The notes under the pieces were generated by a model that saw only the letters and a program-made list of their open reading frames with translations, did not search any database and had not been told where the DNA came from. A DNA stretch of 52,220 nt from Verrucomicrobiota bacterium (lineage in GTDB: Bacteria > Verrucomicrobiota > Verrucomicrobiia > Verrucomicrobiales > DEV007): contig CAUJIH010000058.1 of the NCBI GenBank assembly GCA_963205275.1, positions 1-52,220 on the forward strand, in the 5' to 3' direction. This document shows positions 43,109 through 52,084 of the stretch, piece after piece. The stretch's first letter is position 1; each line of letters opens with the position of its first letter. The position numbers were made by a program, and so were the translations under genes.

Positions 43109-44082
43109 CTCGCACTCTTCTCTTGGGCACTCGCGGGAGCGAGCTAGCTCTCGCTCAGGCCAACATGACACGCGATGCCCTAGCTGCTGCTGGAGTCGAT
43201 AGCGCAATCCACGTCATCCACACCAGCGGTGATAAGCGTCCGGATCTGAAATTGGCCGAATTCGCTACGGATCGCTCGACTCCGGTGGACAAGGGAATTT
43301 TTACAAAAGAACTGGAGGAAGCTCTGCTACGACGAGAAATCGATTTTGCCGTTCACAGTTTGAAGGATGTACCTACGGAACTGGCTCCAGAGTTCGAAAT
43401 CTGTACCACCCTGCCTCGGGCAGACACGGCGGATGTGTTGCTGACGATGGAACAGGGTCTAGTCGGGGACCTAAGCCTGTTGAATGGCAAGACGGTGGCG
43501 ACCAGCTCTGTACGCCGAGCCCGACAATTGCGTTGGCTTTGCCCGGGCGTTACGACTGTCGATATTCGAGGCAACGTGCCCACGCGCCTACGCAAGCTGA
43601 TTGCGCATGCGGCGGAGGGTGACTGGCAGGGGATTTTGCTGGCTCGAGCAGGTCTTGAGAGACTGGGATACTATCGACCGGGTTCGAATTCATTTGAGTT
43701 TGAAGACTCCACGGTCTGGGTGGATGAACTGGACCAGAGACAATTTCTCCCTGCAGCGGGGCAAGGAGCTGTGGCGATGGAGATTCTGCGGGAAAATTCC
43801 GAGGCTCGGGAGGCGCTCGCACGAATCAATCACGCTCCGACCTTCGTGCGAGTTCAGGCGGAACGCGCCTACCTAGCCGCACTGAAGGCGGGATGTCAGA
43901 CTCCGGTGGGAGCGCTTACTTGGTTTGAGGACGACGGTGCGACCTTGGCGATGGCGGTAAGGGTCTTCGACGAGGATGAACCCGATGCCGAGCCTTTTTC
44001 TGCCGAAGTGCGTGGCCTTGCTTCTCATCCTGAGGCACTGGCGGAGCAGTTGATGAAACTCCGAAAAACTGAATTTTCCTGA
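43105..44082 (+). CDS. hemC: Porphobilinogen deaminase HemC
   Basis: The product has 325 residues. It polymerises four porphobilinogen molecules into hydroxymethylbilane. Family motifs: LLLGTRGSELALAQA at the start, the catalytic aspartate in AVHSLKDVPTE (D88), the basic SSVRRARQL stretch, and the dipyrromethane cofactor cysteine C264 in ALKAGCQTPVGA. The ATG overlaps the hemA stop, and its own TGA overlaps the ATG of the next gene, so the three genes form a coupled set. The cofactor cysteine and conserved basic residues are present, so the enzyme should be active. Confidence 0.96.
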   Translation: MTRTLLLGTRGSELALAQANMTRDALAAAGVDSAIHVIHTSGDKRPDLKLAEFATDRSTPVDKGIFTKELEEALLRREIDFAVHSLKDVPTELAPEFEICTTLPRADTADVLLTMEQGLVGDLSLLNGKTVATSSVRRARQLRWLCPGVTTVDIRGNVPTRLRKLIAHAAEGDWQGILLARAGLERLGYYRPGSNSFEFEDSTVWVDELDQRQFLPAAGQGAVAMEILRENSEAREALARINHAPTFVRVQAERAYLAALKAGCQTPVGALTWFEDDGATLAMAVRVFDEDEPDAEPFSAEVRGLASHPEALAEQLMKLRKTEFS

Positions 44083-45614
44083 TGATGACGAAAAAGACTG
44101 GCATCTGCTATCTTGTCGGCGCGGGCCCTGGTGACCCAGGGCTGATGACGCTGCGTGGGAAGGAATGCATCGAGCAGGCGGATGTGATCGTCTATGACTA
44201 TCTGTCAAATCCCGCCTTCCTCCAATGGGCCAAGCCTGAGGCAGAAAAAATCTATGCTGGAAAAAAATCGCGAGATCATACGATTCCCCAGGGCGGGATC
44301 AATCAACTCCTGATCGAGAAGGCAAAAGAGGGGAAAATCGTGACGCGACTCAAAGGTGGCGACCCTCTCATCTTCGGACGAGGTGGGGAGGAAGCCGAGG
44401 AATTGGTCGAGGCCGGAATTCCTTTCGAAATCGTGCCAGGAATCAGCTCTTCCATCGCTGGCCCTGCCTACGCTGGCATCCCGGTGACGCATCGAGATCA
44501 CTGCACCCAACTCACGATTTTCACAGGACACGAGGACCCCACGAAAGAAGAATCTACGCTGGATTACCGCCAGATCGCGAGCACACCCGGCACGAAGGTC
44601 ATGCTGATGGGTGTCGAGCGGCTGCCTGTAGTCACAGCCTCTCTGATGGAGGAAGGAGCCGATCCCGATCTGCCCGTAGCCATGGTGCGATGGGCCACCA
44701 CCGGGCGGCAGAGGACCATCGTAGGCACCCTCGCGACCATCGCTGAGATCGCGCAGAGGGAGGATTTTCAGGCTCCCGCTGTAGCAATTTTCGGGACTGT
44801 GGTGAACTGTCGAGAAAAGCTCTCGTGGTTCGAAAGCCGGCCACTTCTCGGCAAGCGCGTAGTCGTGACTCGGACTCGGGCACAGGCGAGCGGACTCAGT
44901 CGGCAACTGCGGACATTGGGAGCGGACGTGATGGAGATCCCCACCATTCGGATCGAGCAGTCCCAAGGCGAAAATCTTCGTGAATTCGCGAGCATGGTCG
45001 TAGATGCCCACACATACGACTGGATCATCTTCACCAGTCCGAATGCGGTCGATTTTTTCTTTTCTGCCTTTTACAAATTGCGATCTGATGCTCGTGAAAT
45101 CGGTGGAGTTCGTATCGCTGCCGTCGGACCTGGCACTGCTGCGAAGCTGAAAGAATATCACATGGCCACCGATCTGATGCCGAAGAAGCACGTCGCAGAG
45201 GCTCTGGCTGAGGCCTTTCTGGAAGAGATCGGTTCGGTGGAAAATACTACCATGCTCTGGGTTCGAGCGGAAGGCGCACGTGATGTCCTCGCGGAATCAC
45301 TCAACAAGGCAGGAGCGATCCTCGATGAAGCGATCGCTTACCGTACGGTGCCTGAGACGAGTGATCCGACCGGGGCGGTGGCACGATTCCGAGAGGAGGG
45401 GGCGGACATTATCACCTTCACCAGTGCATCGACGCTGGAGTGCTTTCTCGATCTAGGACTTTCGATCCCGGAAGAATGTCAGATCGCTAGCATCGGCCCG
45501 ATCACCTCAGCAGCGATTCGGGAAAATGGTTATGAGCCGGCTGTCGAAGCTGATTCTCACGACATTCCGGGGCTGGTCGATGCCGTGGTTTCGCTTGTGC
45601 GAGATTCAGAGTGA
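44082..45614 (+). CDS. cobA/hemD: Fused uroporphyrinogen-III C-methyltransferase and uroporphyrinogen-III synthase (CobA-HemD)
   Basis: The 510-residue protein contains two enzymes. Residues 1 to about 255 are CobA-type methyltransferase: VGAGPGDPGLMTLRG, GDPLIFGRGGEEAEEL, VPGISSSIAGPAYAGIPVTHR and MVRWATTGRQRTIVGTL. This half makes precorrin-2 (route to sirohaem or cobalamin). The remainder is uroporphyrinogen-III synthase: KRVVVTRTRAQASGL, IIFTSPNAVDFFF, AAVGPGTAAKLKEY, DIITFTSASTLECFLDLG and IASIGPITSAAIRENG. It closes hydroxymethylbilane, the hemC product, to uroporphyrinogen III. Such fusions occur in several bacterial groups. The start overlaps the hemC stop; a second ATG one codon later is possible. 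The 3' end overlaps the convergent CHASE2-like gene by 58 bases. Confidence 0.94.
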   Translation: MMTKKTGICYLVGAGPGDPGLMTLRGKECIEQADVIVYDYLSNPAFLQWAKPEAEKIYAGKKSRDHTIPQGGINQLLIEKAKEGKIVTRLKGGDPLIFGRGGEEAEELVEAGIPFEIVPGISSSIAGPAYAGIPVTHRDHCTQLTIFTGHEDPTKEESTLDYRQIASTPGTKVMLMGVERLPVVTASLMEEGADPDLPVAMVRWATTGRQRTIVGTLATIAEIAQREDFQAPAVAIFGTVVNCREKLSWFESRPLLGKRVVVTRTRAQASGLSRQLRTLGADVMEIPTIRIEQSQGENLREFASMVVDAHTYDWIIFTSPNAVDFFFSAFYKLRSDAREIGGVRIAAVGPGTAAKLKEYHMATDLMPKKHVAEALAEAFLEEIGSVENTTMLWVRAEGARDVLAESLNKAGAILDEAIAYRTVPETSDPTGAVARFREEGADIITFTSASTLECFLDLGLSIPEECQIASIGPITSAAIRENGYEPAVEADSHDIPGLVDAVVSLVRDSE

Positions 45615-46966
45615 GGGGCTTTCTTTCGGGTGGGCGGGAGAATTAATCCCGTGAAAAAGATCAGACCGAAGAGAGCGAAAAATGTGAACGGCGGCGTCCA
45701 CGCCAGAGTCGAGGAAAAAATTAGCACCTGAGCGGCGAAAAAGGCCAGCCCTGCGATCAGAAAGGTCGAGAGAAAGCGTCGCCTAGGCAGGTGAAAGAGC
45801 ATCATGGCGATCAGCACGGTAATCGCCACTCCCAGCCAGCGCCACCATTGCGGCCACCAGTGCAGGTAGCGCCCGCTCTGGATCGTGGCGATGGCGCGTG
45901 CCAGAAGGCCAGTTTCTGAGAGAATTTCACCCGTCTTTGTCGTGATTCGCCGATCCGCAGTCCGATCAAAACCGATCAGAATCAGATTCTCTCGCAGAGA
46001 TTCGAAGCGCGGCTGCAAATGAGAGAGAAGACGCTTTGCTACCTCGTCATCCTCTGTCCCGGTGTAGGCGAGCTCATCCACCGTGAGGTTGCAGTATCGG
46101 TCGACTTCTCGTATCGCGCCGCCGGTATCCGGCTGGGCGTGAAGGATCGTCTGGCCTTCAAAGCCAGTATATGGGGGAATCTCAAAGCTGCCGTCTTCGC
46201 TTACAGGGATCGTGTAGGTCTCGCCGACTTCGATTCGCGAGCGCGATCCGTTCACCCTGAGCCGAATTTTCTCCAGTGCTACATTGGCCTGCTCCGCCAC
46301 CGCAGCTAGCACGAGAGATGGCACCACTTGATCTCCCTGTCGAGCCACTAGTGGGATGTGGAGAGAACCATCCGCACTCGAGGGAGAGGTGGAACGGATG
46401 CTCTTGAACACCGGGATCCCATTGGCTAGAATCTGTGGATCGGGAGAGAGCACGGTACGCGTGAAGACGGGTAGATGGGAGAGATCGCCTTCCGTCTGGA
46501 TGCTCGGATAGACGGGTTCTTGCGCCCCTTCTTTTTCAACGTTTGTTTGGTCATCGATCACAGTCGTGCCGATCAGCAGGCGGGGCAGTTTCATTGCCGC
46601 ATCCCTGAGTGGGGCGATGTCCGTGCGATTCAGCGGCAGAGAATCATCGAATTCTGGTTCTGGAGTAAAGGCTACGGCGCGAGGAGCGAACTTCGCCAGA
46701 AAGGCGAAAATCGTAGCATAATCCAAGCGAGATAGACGAATGTTTTGTGAATCTCTCAGTTTCTCTCCGATCACGATCGGCTCGTATCCGTCATCGATAC
46801 GGATGACTGTCACGGCGGGGAGTTCCACGTCGTCCAGCGAATTTCCGATACAGAACTCCAGCCAGATCTGATTGAGAGAATCGAACTTGTGCTCGCGTTC
46901 TCCCCACGCCGCAACGATGAGGAGAATCGCTCCTAAAATGACAAAAAATGTCAGCCGTCCAGACAT
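45557..46966 (-). CDS. CHASE2-like extracytoplasmic sensor-domain membrane protein
   Basis: About 469 residues from the ATG at 46966; the open frame extends to 47029 into glgE. One N-terminal helix (LTFFVILGAILLIVAAWG) is followed by a periplasmic part of about 340 residues with CHASE2 features (VTVIRIDDGYEP, YATIFAFLAKFAPRAVAF and, near its end, NLILIGFDRTADRR). Three membrane helices then close the chain (about 380-450). CHASE2 usually precedes an output domain such as adenylate cyclase or kinase, but here the protein ends after the helices, so no cytoplasmic output is visible. It lies 31 bases downstream of glgE and may be co-transcribed. It could be a stand-alone sensor or interact with another protein. 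Confidence 0.75.
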   Translation of the reverse strand: MSGRLTFFVILGAILLIVAAWGEREHKFDSLNQIWLEFCIGNSLDDVELPAVTVIRIDDGYEPIVIGEKLRDSQNIRLSRLDYATIFAFLAKFAPRAVAFTPEPEFDDSLPLNRTDIAPLRDAAMKLPRLLIGTTVIDDQTNVEKEGAQEPVYPSIQTEGDLSHLPVFTRTVLSPDPQILANGIPVFKSIRSTSPSSADGSLHIPLVARQGDQVVPSLVLAAVAEQANVALEKIRLRVNGSRSRIEVGETYTIPVSEDGSFEIPPYTGFEGQTILHAQPDTGGAIREVDRYCNLTVDELAYTGTEDDEVAKRLLSHLQPRFESLRENLILIGFDRTADRRITTKTGEILSETGLLARAIATIQSGRYLHWWPQWWRWLGVAITVLIAMMLFHLPRRRFLSTFLIAGLAFFAAQVLIFSSTLAWTPPFTFFALFGLIFFTGLILPPTRKKAPHSESRTSETTASTSPGMS

Positions 46967-46997
46967 TCGATAGAGCAAGGATTGGCAAACAGGAATC

Positions 46998-48965
46998 TCA
47001 CTTCTCTCCGATCCGGAAGATGTGAGCACACTTAATGCGAGGATCGAGGGATACGAAGTTCGATGAGTTTTTCCAAGTATAGGTTTCGTTGTGAAGCAGG
47101 TCTTCCACCAGGTAGTCAGTATCTGGCTTCACTCCCACGAGCTCTAGCGGGACATGGATCATAGATTCCTGACGATGATGAGGATCGAGATTGACCACCA
47201 TCAGAAGAATGCTGGAGCGATCATCTGACCACTTGCAGTAGGCGAGAATCTGATCATTGTCCGCATGGACGAAGGCGATATTCGCGTAGGACTGAAGGGC
47301 GGAATTTCCCCGACGGATTTTGTTCAGTTGTGAAATGAATGCTTTGATATTCCCGGGTTGATTCCAGTCTCTGTCCTTGAGTTGGTATTTCTCGCTGTCC
47401 AGATACTCTTCGCGTCCCGGTAGCGGTTTGTTTTCACAGAGTTCGTAGCCAGAATATATGCCCCAGGACGTTGAGAGCGTCGCTGCTAGGGCTGCTCGAA
47501 TTTTAAATGCGACGGGCGGTGCGTTCTGTAGATGATAGGGCAGGATGTCCGGCGTATTCGGCCAGAAATTCGCTCGATAATATTCGCGCATCGGTCCGTG
47601 CGTCAGTTCTTCCACGTATTCACGCAGTTCTTGAGAAGTTTCGCGCCAGGTAAAGTAGGTATAGCTCTGCGTAAAGCCTACTTTTCCCAATACCTGCATC
47701 ATCTTGGGACGAGTGAAGGCTTCGCTGAGAAAGATCACGTCCGAATCGACTGCGTGGATTTCAGCGATCAACCATTCCCAGAAAGCGACTGGTTTCGTGT
47801 GAGGATTATCGACTCGGAAGATGCGGACTCCTTTGTCCACCCAGAACAACACGACATCACGCAATTCTGCCCAGAGTTCTCGCCAGTCATCGCAGTGAAA
47901 ATCGAGCGGATAGATATCCTGATACTTTTTGGGAGGATTCTCGGCGTATTTGATCGAACCATCAGGGCGGCTGAAGAACCACTCGGGATGGTCGCTCACA
48001 TAGGGGTGATCTGGTGAGCAGTTTAGTGCAAAATCCAGTGCGATCTCAATTCCATGCTCTCGTGCCTTGTTCAGCAGCCAGACGAAATCTTTCACCGTAC
48101 CCAGAGCAGGCTCGACAGAGCGATGACCTCCGATCTCGGATCCGATGGCCCAAGGGGAGCCGACGTCATCCGCTTCACAGCTTACAGAGTTGTTTTTTCC
48201 CTTTCGCTGTGTCTTGCCGATGGGATGAATCGGAGGGAAATACACCACGTCAAAGCCCATCGCCGCTGCATCCTCGATCCGCGGCAGACAATCGCGAAAG
48301 GTCGAGTGGCGAGTCGCAAGTCCCTCAGCATTCCGAGGAAAAAATTCGTACCAAGCAGAAAAAAGTGCCGCCTTTGACTCGACCTGGAGCAGAATTTTCT
48401 GATCGCTCGTCGTTGCTAGTGCTCGATTGGGCCAGCGTGCGAGAAGGCTCCGTACTTCCGGAGTGTCGATCAGATCCAGAACCTCCTCTACAGGGCACTT
48501 CATCAGTTGGGTCGTCAGAGATTCGATCTTTTCCGCATCGCCTGCACATCGTTCCGATGCCGCACGAATCGCTGTTTGATTGAGAATCACGCGAGCTTCC
48601 TCGATCTCCGTCTGCAGATCCTCCTGACCACCCTCGATCCGTCGCTCGAAGTCATGGAGCCAGGAGAGAAAATCATCGGCCCAAGCCATGATGCGAATTT
48701 CATAGCGATCCGGATGATGAAATGTCAAAGGAGCGCTCCATCGATCATTATCCAGTTTCGTCATCGGCACCTCTGTCCATTTTCTTCGGTGGGCAGGGCG
48801 CCACAGGAGGATCGCCACCGTCACGTCGTGTCCTTCCTTGAAAATATCTGCTTCGATCTGGATTTGCTCCCCTGCGACGCGCTTCGTTGGGTATCGTCCT
48901 CCTTCGACGAGTGGAGAGAGATCGGAAATAACGACAGTGGGCAGTCTCTGGCCTTGAAGGATCAT
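46998..48965 (-). CDS. glgE: Alpha-1,4-glucan:maltose-1-phosphate maltosyltransferase GlgE
   Basis: About 655 residues from the ATG at 48965. The open frame to 49136 adds 57 residues not seen in the family. It extends alpha-glucan chains by maltose units from maltose-1-phosphate. N-terminal GlgE features include YPTKRVAGEQIQIEADIFKE and FHHPDRYEIRIMAW. The helical insert with the ESLTTQL and DTPEVRSLLARWP regions follows, then the GH13 barrel: MGFDVVYFPPIHPIG, the nucleophile near D386 in VRIFRVDNPHTKP and the acid/base near E415 in FLSEAFTRPKMM. The TreS-Pep2 partner genes are not nearby. The CHASE2-like gene follows after 31 bases. Confidence 0.93.
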   Translation of the reverse strand: MILQGQRLPTVVISDLSPLVEGGRYPTKRVAGEQIQIEADIFKEGHDVTVAILLWRPAHRRKWTEVPMTKLDNDRWSAPLTFHHPDRYEIRIMAWADDFLSWLHDFERRIEGGQEDLQTEIEEARVILNQTAIRAASERCAGDAEKIESLTTQLMKCPVEEVLDLIDTPEVRSLLARWPNRALATTSDQKILLQVESKAALFSAWYEFFPRNAEGLATRHSTFRDCLPRIEDAAAMGFDVVYFPPIHPIGKTQRKGKNNSVSCEADDVGSPWAIGSEIGGHRSVEPALGTVKDFVWLLNKAREHGIEIALDFALNCSPDHPYVSDHPEWFFSRPDGSIKYAENPPKKYQDIYPLDFHCDDWRELWAELRDVVLFWVDKGVRIFRVDNPHTKPVAFWEWLIAEIHAVDSDVIFLSEAFTRPKMMQVLGKVGFTQSYTYFTWRETSQELREYVEELTHGPMREYYRANFWPNTPDILPYHLQNAPPVAFKIRAALAATLSTSWGIYSGYELCENKPLPGREEYLDSEKYQLKDRDWNQPGNIKAFISQLNKIRRGNSALQSYANIAFVHADNDQILAYCKWSDDRSSILLMVVNLDPHHRQESMIHVPLELVGVKPDTDYLVEDLLHNETYTWKNSSNFVSLDPRIKCAHIFRIGEK

Positions 48966-49194
48966 GAAATCAAAACAGAATCGACGGAAAGGGATTGGAT
49001 GAAGAACCCTCTCAGAAGCATTTAAAAAACAGGAAGGAATGAATTCGACAAGGTAAGCGTTAGAGCACAGAAGATCAAAAGGAACCCATCGGCAGCGTTC
49101 CGTTTTTCCCGTCTGGTATCTTTGATGTCTGAGCAATGGAAAACTCGATCAGACATCTGGGTAGGATCGGTGAGACACTAGTTCCAGAGAGTCC

Positions 49195-50016
49195 TCATGG
49201 TTGCTGTGCCTTGGCCTTGATCCCGGCGCTCAACAGATCCGGTCGGTCAGTCGTGATCGAGTTAGCTCCGCGCTGGATCTGTTCCCAAGCGCGATCCGGA
49301 TCATTGATCACCCAGAGATGGCACTCGTATCCTGCATCGTGCAGGGCTTTGATAAAATCATTATCGATCCTGGGATCATCGCGCACGTCCAGTCCGTCAG
49401 CTCCGATCTTCGCAAGTGTGGCAATCGTAGATTCCAAGGACAGCTTGAGCGCGGGATCTTTGGTGAAGCTTTTCAGCCAGTAGGCTTTCCATTCCGGGTG
49501 AAGTTTCTTGATTCGCTTGATATTGTTCGCCGTGAAGGAAATCAGAACGATCTGAGAAGGCTCTAGGCTCGACTCGGCCAGATCCTTTGCCAGCGGTTCG
49601 ATGATTTCGATTTTGTCCTTGATCTCCACGAAAATCTTTTTTGCTTTCGGAATCGTAGCCAGAACCTCTTTCAAAGTCGGGGTAGGTGTATTGGTATATT
49701 TGGAGCCTTTTTTTGCCCCTTGGTCGATTTTCTTCAGATCTTCGAAGCTGTGCTCCTTAATTAGAAAATCTGTGCCGCTAGTTCGCAGAGTGTTCGCATC
49801 GTGACTGCACACGACCACGCCATCCTTGGTCAGATAAAAGTCTCCTTCGATTCCGTCTGCACCGTGCTCCCAAGCGAGGTGAAAGGCAGGGAGTGTATTT
49901 TCCGGAGCCTCAACATGCAGCCCTCGGTGGGCAATGAGAACAGGCTTTGCAGGTTCTGCACCGAAGGCTGGGGAGACACTCATCATCGCGATCAAGAGGA
50001 ATACGGATTGTTTCAT
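49195..50016 (-). CDS. Periplasmic glycerophosphodiester phosphodiesterase
   Basis: About 273 residues from the ATG at 50016. It starts with a signal peptide (MKQSVFLLIAMMSVSPAFGA, then EPAKPV). It splits glycerophosphodiesters into an alcohol and glycerol-3-phosphate. The GDPD motifs are clear: VLIAHRGLHVEAPENTLPAF, then DGIEGDFYLTKDGVVVCSHD with the ExD metal site and the second histidine, and FVEIKDK further on. The last part (HLWVINDPDRAWEQIQ, GANSITTDRPD) is also typical. An open frame continues upstream to 50139 without signal features. The enzyme may use lipid head groups freed by the phospholipase C encoded at 31472, but this is inference. Confidence 0.92.
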   Translation of the reverse strand: MKQSVFLLIAMMSVSPAFGAEPAKPVLIAHRGLHVEAPENTLPAFHLAWEHGADGIEGDFYLTKDGVVVCSHDANTLRTSGTDFLIKEHSFEDLKKIDQGAKKGSKYTNTPTPTLKEVLATIPKAKKIFVEIKDKIEIIEPLAKDLAESSLEPSQIVLISFTANNIKRIKKLHPEWKAYWLKSFTKDPALKLSLESTIATLAKIGADGLDVRDDPRIDNDFIKALHDAGYECHLWVINDPDRAWEQIQRGANSITTDRPDLLSAGIKAKAQQP

Positions 50017-50167
50017 GGGAAAGAGCTTGAATACAATACCAGAATTGGGATCGGCATGACAGCTTTTCCAATGATCTTCCAGTTTGGAACGAGAAATATC
50101 AATTGCGATCAGAGGAATCGGACTCTCGACATTTGGCACAGTCGTATGACATGATACACTCTGATCG

Positions 50168-51328
50168 ATGAATCCTGTTCATATCATTTTTGCTCAACGC
50201 TCTGCCATCGGTCGTTTCGGTGGTGGTTTCAAAACTATGCCTGCAGCCGATCTGGCCTTCGAAGTCGCACGAGCTGTGGTGCCCGAGGATCTAAGAACTC
50301 ACGTCGATCAAGTCATCCTCGGTCAGGTTCTGCAAGCGGGATGCGGGATGAATGTGGCACGTCAGGTAGGGTGGAAGCTCGGACTGCCGGAGGCGACCCC
50401 TGCCTATACGGTGAACATGGCCTGTGGCTCTTCTCTGAAAGCCGTCGCTCTGGGAGCGAGCGAGATCAGATCGGGGGATGCGCAACTGCTACTAGCGGGC
50501 GGGGTCGAATCGATGAGTCGTGCTCCGCATTATAACTTCGACCTGCGCTGGGGAAAAAAGCTAGGCAATTCAGAGTTGGTGGATGCACTGCTCTGCGACG
50601 GTCTCAGTGATCCCATGCTCGGGATAGGCATGGGAGAAACTGCTGAGCGTATCGCCGAACGTTTTTCGATTTCCCGGATCGAACAGGATGCTTATGCTGC
50701 TCGGAGTCAGCGCCTGACGGAAGCTCATCGCGCTGATTTTACTCGCGAGATCGTTTCTATCGATGTGCGAGGGAAAACCGTCTCTTCAGATGAACATCCA
50801 CGCCCCGAGACGACCGAAGAAAGCCTAGCTGGACTTTCTCCTGCGTTTCGTCCCGACGGAACGGTGACAGCAGGCAATGCCTCGGGCATCAATGACGGAG
50901 CCGCCATGGTTTTACTGGCGAGCGAGGAGGCGCGTTCGCGTTATGGATTGACATCTCGTGCGAGAATCGTGGCCAGTGCCGCGGTCGGATGCGATCCAGC
51001 GATGATGGGGCTGGGGCCAGTCGAGGCGATTCGGCGAGCTTGTGAAATCGCTGATTGGGCGCTCGAGGAGATCGATGTGATCGAGATCAACGAAGCCTTC
51101 GCAGCCCAAGTGCTCGGATGCACGCGATTGCTGAATCTCGATCCCGAGCGCATCAATACACGCGGTGGAGCGATCGCTTTGGGACACCCGATCGGAGCGA
51201 GCGGAGCACGGGTTCTCGTGACGCTACTTCACACGATGGAAGATACGAATCAGCGACGCGGCATCGCCAGCCTCTGCATCGGGGGCGGTATGGGAATCGC
51301 GATGGCGGTCGAGCGAGAAGAACGGTGA
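50168..51328 (+). CDS. Acetyl-CoA C-acetyltransferase (thiolase)
   Basis: The product has 386 residues, normal for thiolase II. The acyl-enzyme cysteine is C86 in NMACGSSLKAV. GGVESMSRAPH follows, then the active-site histidine in GGAIALGHPIGASG (about 340) and the second cysteine in CIGGGMG near 370. It interconverts two acetyl-CoA with acetoacetyl-CoA. In the biosynthetic direction it would feed an HMG-CoA route (see the reductase homologue at 16309). In the degradative direction it would serve fatty-acid or acetoacetate breakdown. No other pathway gene is adjacent, so the direction is open. Confidence 0.93.
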   Translation: MNPVHIIFAQRSAIGRFGGGFKTMPAADLAFEVARAVVPEDLRTHVDQVILGQVLQAGCGMNVARQVGWKLGLPEATPAYTVNMACGSSLKAVALGASEIRSGDAQLLLAGGVESMSRAPHYNFDLRWGKKLGNSELVDALLCDGLSDPMLGIGMGETAERIAERFSISRIEQDAYAARSQRLTEAHRADFTREIVSIDVRGKTVSSDEHPRPETTEESLAGLSPAFRPDGTVTAGNASGINDGAAMVLLASEEARSRYGLTSRARIVASAAVGCDPAMMGLGPVEAIRRACEIADWALEEIDVIEINEAFAAQVLGCTRLLNLDPERINTRGGAIALGHPIGASGARVLVTLLHTMEDTNQRRGIASLCIGGGMGIAMAVEREER

Positions 51329-51333
51329 GAGAG

Positions 51334-51353
51334 CAAGAGTCCCGCACCTCTTG
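51334..51353. terminator. Hairpin between convergent thiolase and oxidoreductase genes
   Basis: CAAGAG at 51334-51339 pairs with CTCTTG at 51348-51353 around a loop of 8 bases. It sits in the 32-base gap between two convergent stops. No T run follows on either strand, so intrinsic termination is possible but unproven. Confidence 0.3.
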
Positions 51354-51360
51354 AAATCAC

Positions 51361-52056
51361 TCAATACCCGTCGAATTCTTCGGTGCGGATGTTGTCTTCA
51401 TCTGCCCCGACTTCCACTAGGAGTTGACGCATAGACTTCACCATGCCCTCCGGGCCGGCCAGATAAAAGCGCGGTGCTACGATGTCAGGAACGTGCTTGC
51501 GAATCGTGTCCGCATTTACATGCCCTTCCGTCGAGGTAATGACAGGCACGTAGGTGAAATTCGGATTTTGCGCAGCAAGCTTTTGAAGATCTTCGTGATA
51601 AGCGGCGCGTGCCTGCGTGCGGTTGGCGTAGATCAGTGTGATCTTGTGTGGCAGCTTGTCATGAGTCGCTTGAGCAATAATGCTGCGCACAGGAGTGATC
51701 CCGATTCCACCAATCAGAAATACAGCGGGAACATCCGCATTTTTATGGAGAATGAAGTCTCCCCACAGCGCTAATAGCTGAATCATCGTCCCCTCCTGGA
51801 CTTCCACAGCAGCCAGCTTGAACTTGCTCGGACGCATCCGAGTCGCCATGCGCAGGGTGTCCTCATAGGGAGCGCTGACAAAGGAAAATCCGTGCTTGTT
51901 GTTGCTATCGTCCAGTCCTGTCGAGAGAGGCAGCACCATGTCGCCGAATTGGCCAGCGCGGTATTCGAAGCCAGCGGGTTTTTCAATCGTGAACTCGAGA
52001 GTGCCTTCGGCGATCTCAGTTCTCTTCAATAATTTTACGTCGTACGTCGTAGCCAT
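51361..52056 (-). CDS. Ferredoxin-reductase-like (FNR family) flavin oxidoreductase
   Basis: About 231 residues from the ATG at 52056; a TTG at 52071 is less likely. The FAD domain has TLEFTIEKPAGFEYRAGQF and HGFSFVSAPYE, where the last replaces the usual RxYS motif. The NAD(P) domain has VFLIGGIGITPVRSII and FYLAGPEGMVKSMRQLL, and the chain ends in EEFDGY as in many FNR-type proteins. There is no 2Fe-2S domain, so it would need a separate electron acceptor such as ferredoxin. Similar proteins act in oxidative-stress or respiratory electron transfer, but the partner is unknown. It converges on the thiolase gene. Confidence 0.87.
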   Translation of the reverse strand: MATTYDVKLLKRTEIAEGTLEFTIEKPAGFEYRAGQFGDMVLPLSTGLDDSNNKHGFSFVSAPYEDTLRMATRMRPSKFKLAAVEVQEGTMIQLLALWGDFILHKNADVPAVFLIGGIGITPVRSIIAQATHDKLPHKITLIYANRTQARAAYHEDLQKLAAQNPNFTYVPVITSTEGHVNADTIRKHVPDIVAPRFYLAGPEGMVKSMRQLLVEVGADEDNIRTEEFDGY

Positions 52057-52084
52057 AATTGTATCTTTCAATCAAATCAGGTAA

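Noticed and set aside
44205..45191. Open frame of 328 codons on the minus strand
   Set aside because: It is antisense to cobA-hemD, whose motifs are complete. The translated sequence is rich in arginine, histidine and serine, as expected of a shadow frame.
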